Counted from the first letter of the stretch, positions 1-7,049 are shown. The stretch: DNA of 11,275 nucleotides from Dehalococcoidia bacterium (GCA_003552785.1 PUOQ01000091.1:1-11275), one strand, 5' to 3'. Notes: generated from the letters alone by a model not told the origin. Translations and numbers: made by a program.

Positions 1-1
1 T

Positions 2-202
2 CCGCAATGGCTTGCCGCCCGCCGCAAAATATGGGTGATACTCGCATTTGTGCTTGCAGCCATTGTCACACCAACAATTGACCCTATCAATCAGTCAATC
101 GTAGCTATTCCCCTGATTCTTCTTCTGGAACTTTCCATTCTTCTTTCGCGCTTTGTTTACAAACCGCGAACCCCCAGGCATTCGACAGCGGAAAATGCAT
201 AA
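2..202 (+). CDS. tatC: TatC, C-terminal fragment (twin-arginine translocase)
   Basis: The frame is open from the window edge and ends at TAA 200-202, giving 66 residues of a protein whose start lies outside. TatC is the multi-spanning membrane component that recognises twin-arginine signal peptides and exports folded proteins. The fragment shows the last two membrane segments of that family: a first helix (about residues 10-22), the conserved turn TPTIDPINQ (about residues 23-31), a second helix rich in Leu/Ile with the P-L-I-L-L-L-E-L-S-I-L-L run typical of the TatC C-terminus, and a short basic tail. The family assignment rests on that TP-x-x-DP-x-x-Q motif and the helix that follows. Twin-arginine export fits with the neighbouring fdhD, since many formate dehydrogenases are Tat substrates, but that link is inference. 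No tatA is visible in the window. Confidence 0.88.
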   Translation, partial: PQWLAARRKIWVILAFVLAAIVTPTIDPINQSIVAIPLILLLELSILLSRFVYKPRTPRHSTAENA

Positions 203-250
203 CAATACAGGCTTATCGCCGGTAAACCCTCGCTCTCCAAACATTTTTGA

Positions 251-278
251 TTGACAAACTTCAACAGCGGGTTATAAC
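251..278 (+). promoter_or_regulatory. sigma-A type promoter of the desulfurase-fdhD-nadA operon
   Basis: A perfect -35 box TTGACA (251-256) and a -10 box TATAAC (273-278, 5 of 6 to consensus) are separated by 16 bp. Transcription would start near 285, giving a leader of about 50 nt before the ATG at 335. It is the only strong promoter seen before the run of + strand genes that ends at 6081, so those genes may depend on it. Confidence 0.75.
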
Positions 279-334
279 ATTTAATTACTCATAGCTTCAT
301 ATGACTGAAAAACCCGTCTAACGGAGGTGCCCAA

Positions 335-1540
335 ATGGAAAAACCGGTTTATCTGGATTATTCGGCCACAACCCCGGTTCACCCGGAAGTACTCGAAACC
401 ATGCTGCCCTTCTTTAATGAAAAGTTCGGCAATGCCTCGTCTATCCATGCAAAAGGCAAAGAAGCCCGCCTGGCCATTGAAGATGCACGGCAAAAAGTTG
501 CCCGCCTCATAAACGCCGACACCGAAGAAATAATATTTACCAGTGGCGGCACGGAAGCAGACAACCTGGCCATCATGGGCACCGTCGGTATATCCGGGGA
601 TCTGGGAAACCATATCGTAATTACCAATATCGAACACCACGCCGTTTTTGAAACCTGTAATTACCTCGAAAAAAAGGGTTTTGACGTAACGTTTGTGCCG
701 GTAGAACCGGACGGAATTGTTGATGTTGAAAAGGTGAGGGAAGCCATCACCGATGAAACAATCCTTGTTTCCGTGATATATGCAAACAATGAAATCGGCA
801 CCCTGCAGCCGGTAAAAGAGATTGCCAATATAGCTCTCGAGTTTGGCATTTACAGCCATACCGATGCAGTCCAGGCCATAGGCCGCTCGCATATAGATGT
901 AGAGGAGCTTGGAGTGGACATGCTGTCCCTGACAGCGCACAAGTTCTACGGCCCTAAAGGAATCGGTGCTCTGTATATCCGGCAGGGATCCCAGATAGCC
1001 CCCATGATCTATGGCGGAGGGCAGGAAAGAGGCATCCGTTCCGGTACCGAAAGCGTTCCGCTTATGGTAGGTTTTGGCAAGGCAGCCGAGGTTGCAATGA
1101 AGGATATGGATGAGGAGATAAAGCGCCTGAAGCCGCTAAGGGATAAACTGGTTAAAGGCATCACTTCAAACATAGATGGCGTAATTGTCAACGGCAACAT
1201 GGAAAAAAGGCTCCCCAACAATGCCAATGTATGCTTTGAAGGAGTTGCACTTGAAAAACCTGGGCCCAAGGAGAAGCCTGAAGATTATTTTTCGATGAGC
1301 TGGGAATTAAACAAGCACGGTATATGTGCTTCCGCAGGAGCCGCCTGCACCGCTGCCGGGGTTACTCCTTCGCACGTGCTGATCGCGCTCGGGCGAACCG
1401 TGGAGCAAACCCAGGGGGCGTTGCGTTTCTCGCTGGGTAAATGGACAACTGAGGAAGATATTGATAAAACACTGGAGGAGCTACCCAGACTGGTTGACAG
1501 GTTAAGGCAGGAAAAGAAAGAGCAGCTAAAGAATAAATAG
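335..1540 (+). CDS. nifS: cysteine desulfurase (NifS/IscS family, class V aminotransferase fold)
   Basis: A PLP-dependent enzyme of 401 residues that removes sulfur from cysteine to give alanine and an enzyme persulfide, the sulfur source for Fe-S clusters and sulfur carriers. Visible family marks are the N-terminal YLDYSATTP (6-14), the EHH motif (100-102) whose His stacks on PLP, HTDAVQ (175-180) with Asp177 and Gln180, and AHK with the PLP lysine at Lys203. The loop SAGAACTAAG carries the persulfide cysteine at Cys338. Length is normal. The ATG is set by GGAGG at 323-327, seven bases upstream. The stretch between CFEGV (300-304) and the active loop is about ten residues longer than in usual NifS/IscS proteins and lacks their EALL-type segment. 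It leads an operon with fdhD and nadA, both users of desulfurase sulfur or Fe-S clusters. Whether to call it nifS or iscS cannot be decided here. Confidence 0.95.
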   Translation: MEKPVYLDYSATTPVHPEVLETMLPFFNEKFGNASSIHAKGKEARLAIEDARQKVARLINADTEEIIFTSGGTEADNLAIMGTVGISGDLGNHIVITNIEHHAVFETCNYLEKKGFDVTFVPVEPDGIVDVEKVREAITDETILVSVIYANNEIGTLQPVKEIANIALEFGIYSHTDAVQAIGRSHIDVEELGVDMLSLTAHKFYGPKGIGALYIRQGSQIAPMIYGGGQERGIRSGTESVPLMVGFGKAAEVAMKDMDEEIKRLKPLRDKLVKGITSNIDGVIVNGNMEKRLPNNANVCFEGVALEKPGPKEKPEDYFSMSWELNKHGICASAGAACTAAGVTPSHVLIALGRTVEQTQGALRFSLGKWTTEEDIDKTLEELPRLVDRLRQEKKEQLKNK

Positions 1541-1561
1541 CCTGCCCGGGCTGCCGATATA

Positions 1562-2341
1562 ATGACACATGAGCAATCCAAAACTGTAGAACTAGAAGTT
1601 GCCTCTTTCGGGGAGGGGGGAAGAAGGCAGGGCAAAGAAACCATCTGCCGGGAAATGCCGCTTAAAATCGTAGTTAACTCAACCGAAATGGCAACAGTGC
1701 TTTGCAGCCCGGCTGACTTAAAACACCTGGTGCTGGGCCTTTTATATTCAGAAAGCCTGATACAAAACTTAAGCGATGTTACAGGTATCGAAATAAACAC
1801 TGATGCTGAAGAAGTCTGCGTAAACATCAAGGGAACGACTGATGGCAGGCGGGCCTTTCAACCATTAATAGCCAGCGGTGGGGGTAAAAACGCTTCAAGT
1901 GCACTTCCGGATACAATTAAACCCATTAGCACAAGCCTCAAAGTTTCCCCGGACGCTGTTGCTGCTATTATGGAAGATTTTCTAAACTCTTCGGAGGTAT
2001 ACTCAAGCACGCGTGGCGTGCATAGTGCCGCCCTGGCCAAGAATGGTAAAATCATTGTTTTCAAAGATGATATTGGCCGCCATAACGCCCTGGATAAAGT
2101 ATTCGGGCATTGCCTTGAGTCAAGCATCAGCCCTGAAGATGGCATGATAATAATAAGCGGCCGGATTTCTTCGGAAATGCTGTTAAAAGTAGCTCTGAGA
2201 CGTGTCCCGGTGCTTATGACCAAGGCGGTTCCTACCGACATGGGGATAAAAATGGCAGGGGAATTGGGCATTACATTGATAAGGTGTTTGAAAAACAGGC
2301 GCATAACTGTATACACGCATGAGTGGAGAATTAACCAATGA
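1562..2341 (+). CDS. fdhD: FdhD, formate dehydrogenase accessory sulfurtransferase (variant without the loop cysteine)
   Basis: FdhD takes sulfur from a cysteine desulfurase and transfers it to the Mo/W-bis-pyranopterin cofactor, making formate dehydrogenase active. The 259-residue protein has the family motifs: CSPADLKHLVLGLLYSE (48-64), TRGVHSAAL (150-158), the very conserved DDIGRHNALDKV (169-180) and SGRISSEMLLKV (199-210). The flexible loop that in E. coli carries a CxxC pair, and in many Firmicutes an SGCG, here reads ASGGGK (104-109), so no cysteine is present in it. Other cysteines are at 29, 48, 86, 184 and 242. The gene starts 21 bp after the desulfurase stop and has no clear Shine-Dalgarno; an in-frame stop (the desulfurase TAG) directly upstream leaves ATG 1562 as the first start. 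It overlaps nadA by ATGA. No formate dehydrogenase gene is in the window. Confidence 0.92.
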   Translation: MTHEQSKTVELEVASFGEGGRRQGKETICREMPLKIVVNSTEMATVLCSPADLKHLVLGLLYSESLIQNLSDVTGIEINTDAEEVCVNIKGTTDGRRAFQPLIASGGGKNASSALPDTIKPISTSLKVSPDAVAAIMEDFLNSSEVYSSTRGVHSAALAKNGKIIVFKDDIGRHNALDKVFGHCLESSISPEDGMIIISGRISSEMLLKVALRRVPVLMTKAVPTDMGIKMAGELGITLIRCLKNRRITVYTHEWRINQ

Positions 2342-3252
2342 CTTTAAAACAATTGGAAATAATCGGCCGGATTGAAAAACTAAAGAAAGAACGCAATGCC
2401 GTTATCCTGGTGCATAACTACCAGAACCCCGAAATACACCAGGTGGCCGATTTCGTCGGCGATTCACTTGAACTCAGCCGGCTGGCTGCCTCAACCCCGG
2501 CAGAAGTTATAGTTTTTTGCGGAGTGCACTTTATGGCAGAAACAGCCTCCATTCTTTCGCCGCAAAAAGTGGTGCTGTTGCCAGCACCGGATGCCGGTTG
2601 CCCCATGGCAGACATGGTTACTGCCGAAGAGCTCGAAAAGCGTAAGGCAGAACTGCCCGGATATACTGTTGTGACTTACATAAACTCATCGGCTGGCGTG
2701 AAAGCCCTGTCTGATATTTGCTGCACTTCAGCCAATGCCGTAAAAATCGTCAACAACCTTAAAAGTGAGGACATTTTATTCGTACCGGATCAGTACCTGG
2801 GCAGCTATGTACAGTCCAAAACAGGTAAAAACATGCTGTTCTGGCCGGGTTACTGCCCGGTACACGCCATGATATTGCCCGAGCATATCACCCGGCTAAG
2901 GCAAGAGCACCCGGAAGCTGTCGTTATAGCTCATCCGGAATGCCGCCCCGAGGTCTCAAACATGGCAGATGCAGTTGAAAGCACCAGCGGCATGATACGA
3001 TATGCCCGCGAGGCAAAAGCAGAAAAAATAATACTGGCCACAGATGCTGGCATGATCTACCCGCTGCAAAAAGAAGTGCCATCCAGGGTTTTTATACCGG
3101 CACTAAAGCAGGCGCGTTGTGAAAACATGCAGTTAATCAGCCTTGATAAGATGTTAACCTCTTTACAGGAGATGTCAGGAGAGGTTAAAGTAACAGGCGA
3201 GACGAGGGAACGGGCCTACCGGGCTGTTGAACGCATGCTTGAGTTCGGTTAA
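2338..3252 (+). CDS. nadA: quinolinate synthase NadA
   Basis: A cytoplasmic 4Fe-4S enzyme that condenses iminoaspartate with dihydroxyacetone phosphate to quinolinate, the first ring of NAD synthesis. At 304 residues it has the usual length of the shorter NadA type. Seen in order: HNYQNPEIHQVADFVGDSLEL (from residue 26), CGVHFMAETA (61-70), the first cluster cysteine in DAGCPMADM (Cys88), YINSSAGVKA (114-123), the second in GYCPVH (Cys173), HPECRPEV (199-206), TDAGM (235-239) and the third cysteine in ARCENM (Cys261). TDAG stands where most NadA proteins have TE-x-G, a conservative change. The ATG overlaps the fdhD stop by four bases, with GGAG at 2325-2328, so translation is probably coupled. 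NadA needs clusters built from desulfurase sulfur, which explains its place. The usual partners nadB and nadC are absent. Confidence 0.95.
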   Translation: MTLKQLEIIGRIEKLKKERNAVILVHNYQNPEIHQVADFVGDSLELSRLAASTPAEVIVFCGVHFMAETASILSPQKVVLLPAPDAGCPMADMVTAEELEKRKAELPGYTVVTYINSSAGVKALSDICCTSANAVKIVNNLKSEDILFVPDQYLGSYVQSKTGKNMLFWPGYCPVHAMILPEHITRLRQEHPEAVVIAHPECRPEVSNMADAVESTSGMIRYAREAKAEKIILATDAGMIYPLQKEVPSRVFIPALKQARCENMQLISLDKMLTSLQEMSGEVKVTGETRERAYRAVERMLEFG

Positions 3253-3253
3253 A

Positions 3254-3259
3254 AGGAGG
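3254..3259 (+). promoter_or_regulatory. Shine-Dalgarno site that fixes the GTG start of cutA
   Basis: AGGAGG lies six bases before GTG 3266. An ATG further upstream at 3227 is in frame but sits inside nadA, has no ribosome site, and would add 13 residues foreign to the CutA fold, so GTG 3266 is preferred. Confidence 0.8.
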
Positions 3260-3265
3260 AGCAAG

Positions 3266-3604
3266 GTGGAAAAAAACGGCTTTGCTATTGTCTTTATTAC
3301 AACCTCGGCAGATGAAGAATCACAGCTGATTGCCCGCGTGTTGATTGAACAGCGCAAAGCAGCCTGCGTCAACATCATACCCAGTGTCTGCTCCGTTTTC
3401 TGGTGGCAAAATAAAATTGACCAGGACAACGAAAGCCTTTTAATTGTTAAAACCAGATTTGAACTCCTTGATGAAGTTATTCGCCTTGTTAAAGAAGTCC
3501 ACAGTTATGATGTGCCTGAAATAATTGCTCTGCCGGTTATTGGAGGCAATCACGACTATCTGGAATGGATCGATAACGAGGTAATCCCCGAGGAGGTTGA
3601 ATAA
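3266..3604 (+). CDS. cutA: CutA, divalent cation tolerance family protein
   Basis: A small (112 residues), probably trimeric cytoplasmic protein of the CutA1 family. E. coli CutA was linked to copper/divalent metal tolerance, but the biochemical role of the family is unsettled. The sequence has the family hallmarks: a first strand FAIVFITT (6-13), then ACVNIIPSV (33-41), the aromatic VFWWQNKI (44-51) with the following E-S-L-L-I-V-K-T (56-63), HSYDVPEIIALPV (79-91) and the closing YLEWI (98-102). GTG is the start, 13 bp after the nadA stop, with an AGGAGG site six bases upstream. It lies inside the sulfur/NAD operon, where a metal- or thiol-related task would fit, but that is inference only. 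Confidence 0.92.
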   Translation: MEKNGFAIVFITTSADEESQLIARVLIEQRKAACVNIIPSVCSVFWWQNKIDQDNESLLIVKTRFELLDEVIRLVKEVHSYDVPEIIALPVIGGNHDYLEWIDNEVIPEEVE

Positions 3605-3612
3605 AGGACCTG

Positions 3613-4326
3613 ATGCCGGGATTTTTGTTCACCCTTAAAGAGGATATTGCCACTGTTCTAGACAAAGATCCGGCAGCCAGAGGTGTGCCCGATGTGCTAT
3701 TTTTCTACCCCGGCTTTCATGCCCTCAGGTATCACCGCATGGCTAATTTCCTGTGGAGGCACGGACTGGGTTTTTTTGCACGTATGATTTCTCACTGGAG
3801 CCGGTTTGTAACCGGTATTGAAATCCATCCAGGGGCTAAAATAGGGCGCCGTTTCTTCATTGACCACGGTTCGGGTGTAGTAATAGGGGAAACCTCTGAA
3901 ATTGGAAATGACGTCCTTATGTACCAGGGTGCCGTATTGGGAGGCACCACATTGAGCAAGGGCAAACGGCACCCCACCATCGGCTCGAATGTCGTCATCG
4001 GCACCGGGGCCGTAGTTCTGGGAGCCATAACAGTCGGCAGCGGCGCCCGCATCGGCGCCGGCTCGGTAGTGGTAAAACCTGTACCCGAAGGCGCAACCGT
4101 GGTGGGTATACCCGGGCGCGTTGTAGATGAAAAGAGACGCCCGGCAGACCTCCTGGAACACGGCCAGCTGCCGGACCCGGTAGCAGAGGCTATAAGGCTG
4201 GTTTTAAACGAACAAACCCGCATCGAGGAACGCCTTGACAAAATTGAAGGCCAGAATGAAGCACACGTCGACCATGATAGCCTCAAACAGAAAATCCGCG
4301 AAGTTCTAAAAGAATTCAACCAGTAA
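3613..4326 (+). CDS. cysE: serine O-acetyltransferase CysE
   Basis: Transfers an acetyl group from acetyl-CoA to serine, giving O-acetylserine for cysteine synthesis in the cytoplasm. The 237-residue protein has an N-terminal helical part (about 1-65), then a left-handed beta-helix of hexapeptide repeats (about 68-170). Catalytic positions seen are GIEIHPGAKIG (68-78, Glu70 in the position of E. coli Asp143), FIDHGSGVVIGET (82-94, with His85 matching E. coli His158) and KRHPTIG (118-124, with His120 matching E. coli His193). The tail from about 185 on is charged and predicted helical, ending without the typical cysteine-synthase-binding Ile. The start has a weak AAAGGA site (3603-3608) and lies 8 bp after cutA. 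No cysK follows. It supplies the substrate chain of the desulfurase at the head of the operon. Confidence 0.94.
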   Translation: MPGFLFTLKEDIATVLDKDPAARGVPDVLFFYPGFHALRYHRMANFLWRHGLGFFARMISHWSRFVTGIEIHPGAKIGRRFFIDHGSGVVIGETSEIGNDVLMYQGAVLGGTTLSKGKRHPTIGSNVVIGTGAVVLGAITVGSGARIGAGSVVVKPVPEGATVVGIPGRVVDEKRRPADLLEHGQLPDPVAEAIRLVLNEQTRIEERLDKIEGQNEAHVDHDSLKQKIREVLKEFNQ

Positions 4327-4348
4327 TGAATGAGGGATAGCTTTAAAA

Positions 4349-4666
4349 ATGATTGTACTTGAATACCTCGCCTTCGGAATCAGCATAGTAGGCGTTGCAA
4401 TAATAACCTGGGGGTTACTTAAAGGACTGGTTGAATACCTTGCTTTTGAATTCAAGTGCTCAAAGAAACCTGGTGCCGGTTCTATTACTGCAATACGCAT
4501 AAACGTCGGTCAGTATCTCTTATTGGGGCTTGAATTTTTAATCGGTGCGGATATAATTCTAACCGTCATAGAACCTGGTCTTGAAGAAATAGCAGTTTTG
4601 GCTGCAATTGTTATTATACGAACCATAATCAGTTACTTTTTAAACAAAGAAGTGGAAAACCTTTAA
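4349..4666 (+). CDS. DUF1622 family small membrane protein
   Basis: A 105-residue protein matching the DUF1622 family, whose function is unknown. The N-terminal segment (about 4-30) and two later hydrophobic segments (about 55-73 and 79-97) give a likely three-span topology. The family signature is plain: LLLGLEFLIGADII (57-70) followed by VLAAIVIIRTIISYFLNKE (83-101). An acidic residue pair within the membrane signature and a single Cys37 are visible. The start is ATG 4349, with a weak GAGGG at 4332-4336 about 12 bases away. It lies 22 bp after cysE and only 5 bp before the biotin carboxylase gene, so it is cotranscribed with both, but nothing in the sequence links it to either pathway. Confidence 0.85.
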   Translation: MIVLEYLAFGISIVGVAIITWGLLKGLVEYLAFEFKCSKKPGAGSITAIRINVGQYLLLGLEFLIGADIILTVIEPGLEEIAVLAAIVIIRTIISYFLNKEVENL

Positions 4667-4671
4667 GTTTA

Positions 4672-6081
4672 ATGATCAGCAAGGTTCTTGTTGCCAACCG
4701 GGGTGAGATTGCAATCAGGGTAATGCGTGCCTGCCATGAAGCCGGCATCAGCACCGTGGCCGTTTACTCCGAGGCCGATAAAGATTCTCTTTTTGTAAAA
4801 TACGCCGACGAAGCCTGCCAAATAGGGCCAGGGCCCGCCCGTGGCAGCTATCTCGACATAGAAAGCATACTCAAAGCTGCCAGAAAAACCGGGGCTCAGG
4901 CAATCCACCCGGGGTACGGATTCCTGGCGGAAAATCCGCATTTTGCCCGCTCATGTGAAGATTCCGGCATTACCTTTATCGGCCCTGCAAGCCGGGTGCT
5001 TGAACTTGTCGGAAGTAAAACCACTGCCCGCAATATCGCTACAGATGCCGGGGTACCGGTTGTGCCCGGAATCGAAGACTGCTCCGACTTTAACCTTTGC
5101 AGCCGCCAGATCGAATCGATGGGCTACCCGGTAATTATCAAACCGGCAGAAGGGGGCGGGGGTATCGGGATGCAGGTAGTTAGAAGTAAAAATGAACTCA
5201 AGCGTGCCCTTGAAACAAGTATGGCAATAGCGGCCAGTGCTTTCGGCCGGCAAAATTTATATATTGAAAAATACCTGGACCGGCCCCGCCACATTGAAGT
5301 TCAGATTTTGGCCGACAATCATGGCAACACCGTACACCTGGGCGAACGGGAGTGCTCCATACAACGCATGCATAATAAGCTTGTCGAAGAAGCCCCGTCA
5401 CCGGCAGTTACCCCCCGAATACGAAGCGAAGCAGGGCAAATGGCTATTGATTTTGCCCGAAACATAGACTACAGGGGCGCCGGCACTGTGGAATTCATGT
5501 ATTGCGAAGGCCGGTTTTACTTTCTTGAAATGAACCCCCGGGTCCAGGTTGAGCACACCGTAACTGAAATGGTTACCGGCATCGATATTGTCAAAGAACA
5601 ACTGAGGGTTGCATCCGGTTTACCGCTTTCCATGCGGCAGGAAGACGTAACCTTTAACGGATGGGCGATTGAGTGCCGCATCAATGCTGAGGATCCGCTG
5701 AATAATTTTGCCCCTTCTCCCGGAAAACTTACCGGTTACCGCTCTCCGGGCGGAATCGGGATACGGGTTGATTCCGGTGTTTACAACGGTGCTGCCATTA
5801 CCCACTTCTACCACCCCATGATCTCCAAGCTCCTTGCCTGGGGGAGGGACCGCTCTGAAGCAATAACAAGGATGCGGCGTGCTTTGTACGAGTACATTAT
5901 AGCCGGGGTAAAAACCAACGTTATCCTGCACAAGGCTATAATGGAAAACCCCGACTTTGTTTCAGGCAGATTAAGCACCGAGTTTCTCGCCTTAAACAAC
6001 GGCCTTATTGAAGATATGCTTCGCATCGAACAGCGCGACAGCAAGGCAACAGAAAGGCTTAAGGGGGCCTTCGGCAACTAG
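4672..6081 (+). CDS. accC: biotin carboxylase subunit (AccC / PycA type)
   Basis: An ATP-grasp enzyme that carboxylates biotin bound to a carrier protein; such subunits serve acetyl-CoA, pyruvate or propionyl-CoA carboxylases. The 469 residues cover the full family: VLVANRGEIAIRV (5-17), HPGYGFLAEN (79-88), Lys117, Lys157, the glycine-rich ATP loop EGGGGIGM (160-167), RHIEVQ (206-211), and GTVEF (271-275). The catalytic EMNPRVQVEH (286-295) contains Glu286, Asn288, Arg290, Val293 and Glu294, and Arg336 follows; all lie two positions below the E. coli AccC residues. About 20 extra residues extend the C-terminus. It starts 5 bp after the DUF1622 gene, without a good Shine-Dalgarno, so translational coupling is likely. 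No biotin carrier or carboxyltransferase gene is adjacent, so the partner enzyme cannot be told. Its stop overlaps that of sod on the other strand. Confidence 0.93.
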   Translation: MISKVLVANRGEIAIRVMRACHEAGISTVAVYSEADKDSLFVKYADEACQIGPGPARGSYLDIESILKAARKTGAQAIHPGYGFLAENPHFARSCEDSGITFIGPASRVLELVGSKTTARNIATDAGVPVVPGIEDCSDFNLCSRQIESMGYPVIIKPAEGGGGIGMQVVRSKNELKRALETSMAIAASAFGRQNLYIEKYLDRPRHIEVQILADNHGNTVHLGERECSIQRMHNKLVEEAPSPAVTPRIRSEAGQMAIDFARNIDYRGAGTVEFMYCEGRFYFLEMNPRVQVEHTVTEMVTGIDIVKEQLRVASGLPLSMRQEDVTFNGWAIECRINAEDPLNNFAPSPGKLTGYRSPGGIGIRVDSGVYNGAAITHFYHPMISKLLAWGRDRSEAITRMRRALYEYIIAGVKTNVILHKAIMENPDFVSGRLSTEFLALNNGLIEDMLRIEQRDSKATERLKGAFGN

Positions 6082-6659
6082 GCTGTTAAGTTTGTTTCTA
6101 CGAATTCCCAGTTTACCAGCTTCCAGAAAGCTTCGATGTAGCCGGGCCTGGCATTGCGGTAGTCTATGTAATAGGCATGCTCCCATACATCGCAGGTAAG
6201 CAACGGCTTTAACCCTTTTGTCAGCGGGTTGCCGGCATTACTTTCGGGTTCAATAGAAAGTTTTCCGTTCGAGCCTTTAACCAGCCAAACCCAGCCGGAA
6301 CCAAAAAGGCCAACCGCCGCCTTTGAGAATTCATCCTTGAAATTTTCAAATGAACCAAAACCGGCTTCTATTGCCCGCCCCAGCTCGCCGCCGGGTTCAC
6401 CGCCACCTCCGGGTGCAAGGCAATGCCAGTAAAAAGTATGGTTCCAGACCTGGGCTGCGTTATTAAAGACGCCCCCGGAAGAACGTTTAATGATATCTTC
6501 AAGCGGCATGGATTCATATTCGGTGCCCTTGATTAGCCGGTTAAGATTATCCACATATGTTTTATGGTGTTTTCCATAATGGTACTCAAGTGTTTCTGCC
6601 GAAATCAATGGCGACAGGCCATCCATACTGTAGGGCAATTGCGGTAATTTATGCTGCAT
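6078..6659 (-). CDS. sodB: superoxide dismutase, iron type (Fe/Mn family)
   Basis: Dismutates superoxide to oxygen and hydrogen peroxide in the cytoplasm. The 193-residue protein is full length. Metal ligands are all present: His27 in LEYHYGKHHKTYVDNL (24-39), His74 in NNAAQVWNHTFYW (66-78), and Asp157 and His161 in DVWEHAYYIDYRNARPGY (157-174). Gln70, preceded by AA in the N-terminal domain, is the pattern of iron rather than manganese enzymes, as are FGSGWVWLV (119-127) and NAGNPLT (141-147). Overall it looks strikingly like proteobacterial SodB. An AAGGAGGG site (6666-6673 on this strand) lies six bases before the ATG. It is the second gene of a two-gene operon, 18 bp after the split-barrel gene, and its stop overlaps that of accC. 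The metal choice is inferred from sequence only. Confidence 0.95.
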   Translation of the reverse strand: MQHKLPQLPYSMDGLSPLISAETLEYHYGKHHKTYVDNLNRLIKGTEYESMPLEDIIKRSSGGVFNNAAQVWNHTFYWHCLAPGGGGEPGGELGRAIEAGFGSFENFKDEFSKAAVGLFGSGWVWLVKGSNGKLSIEPESNAGNPLTKGLKPLLTCDVWEHAYYIDYRNARPGYIEAFWKLVNWEFVETNLTA

Positions 6660-6677
6660 GCGACTCCCTCCTTTTTG

Positions 6678-7049
6678 CTACTCCCCGATAAGCGGTAAAA
6701 CTGATTCAACGGTAAAATAAACCACGTAGCGCCGGTCATCATCGCCATGAAAATGGCTGCTGCTGCGGCGCATTTCTTTTACCAGCCCGGCATTTTGCTC
6801 TTCTTTCGTTTTTTTAAGGTAAAGCCTTCTGCCGGAATAACCGGGTTTATCCTCAATAAACAGATACGCCGCATTTGGATTTGCCTGCAAGTTGGCATGG
6901 GTTAATCTTTCTGTCATTATAAAGGCCAGAGTATTTTCGTCAATAAAATGAGGACGCGCATATATCGCTGCGTTTACTTTACCGCTGCCGTCTGCCGTGG
7001 CTAAAATACCGGTTCCTTTTACATTTTCGAAATAATCGCTCAAATTCAT
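6678..7049 (-). CDS. pyridoxamine 5'-phosphate oxidase-like FMN-binding split-barrel protein
   Basis: A 123-residue single-domain protein of the flavin-reductase-like split-barrel group. Such small members usually bind FMN, F420 or heme and act as reductases or detoxifying proteins; the exact substrate cannot be read from sequence. Visible are the first strands with GILATADGSGKVNAAIYARP (14-33), then TLAFIMTERLTHANLQANP (40-58) with the T-x-x-x-N-(L)-x-x-N-P pattern typical of the phosphate-binding side of the barrel, AAYLFIE (60-66), and a closing strand RRYVVYFTVESV (106-117). A histidine-rich turn HFHGDDD (99-105) is unusual. The start is set by AAGGAGGG (7058-7065) eight bases before ATG. 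It leads the operon with sod, which suggests a role in oxidative stress (inference). Confidence 0.82.
   Translation of the reverse strand: MNLSDYFENVKGTGILATADGSGKVNAAIYARPHFIDENTLAFIMTERLTHANLQANPNAAYLFIEDKPGYSGRRLYLKKTKEEQNAGLVKEMRRSSSHFHGDDDRRYVVYFTVESVLPLIGE

Noticed and set aside
203..250. A terminator for tatC in TTATCGCCGGTAA.
   Set aside because: The stem is only a few weak pairs and no T-run follows closely.
281..940. A 219-codon open frame on the - strand opposite the desulfurase gene.
   Set aside because: It is a shadow of a clearly conserved gene on the other strand, with no ribosome site or recognisable domain.
1558..1563. TATAAT overlapping the start of fdhD, as a promoter.
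   Set aside because: It overlaps the ATG itself, so a transcript from it would begin inside the gene where no in-frame start with a ribosome site follows.
3227..3265. Longer start for cutA at ATG 3227.
   Set aside because: It lies inside nadA, has no ribosome site and adds residues unlike CutA; GTG 3266 has AGGAGG at ideal distance.
3697..4319. Two long - strand frames opposite cysE.
   Set aside because: Both arise from the regular codon pattern of the hexapeptide-repeat gene; no motif or ribosome site supports them.
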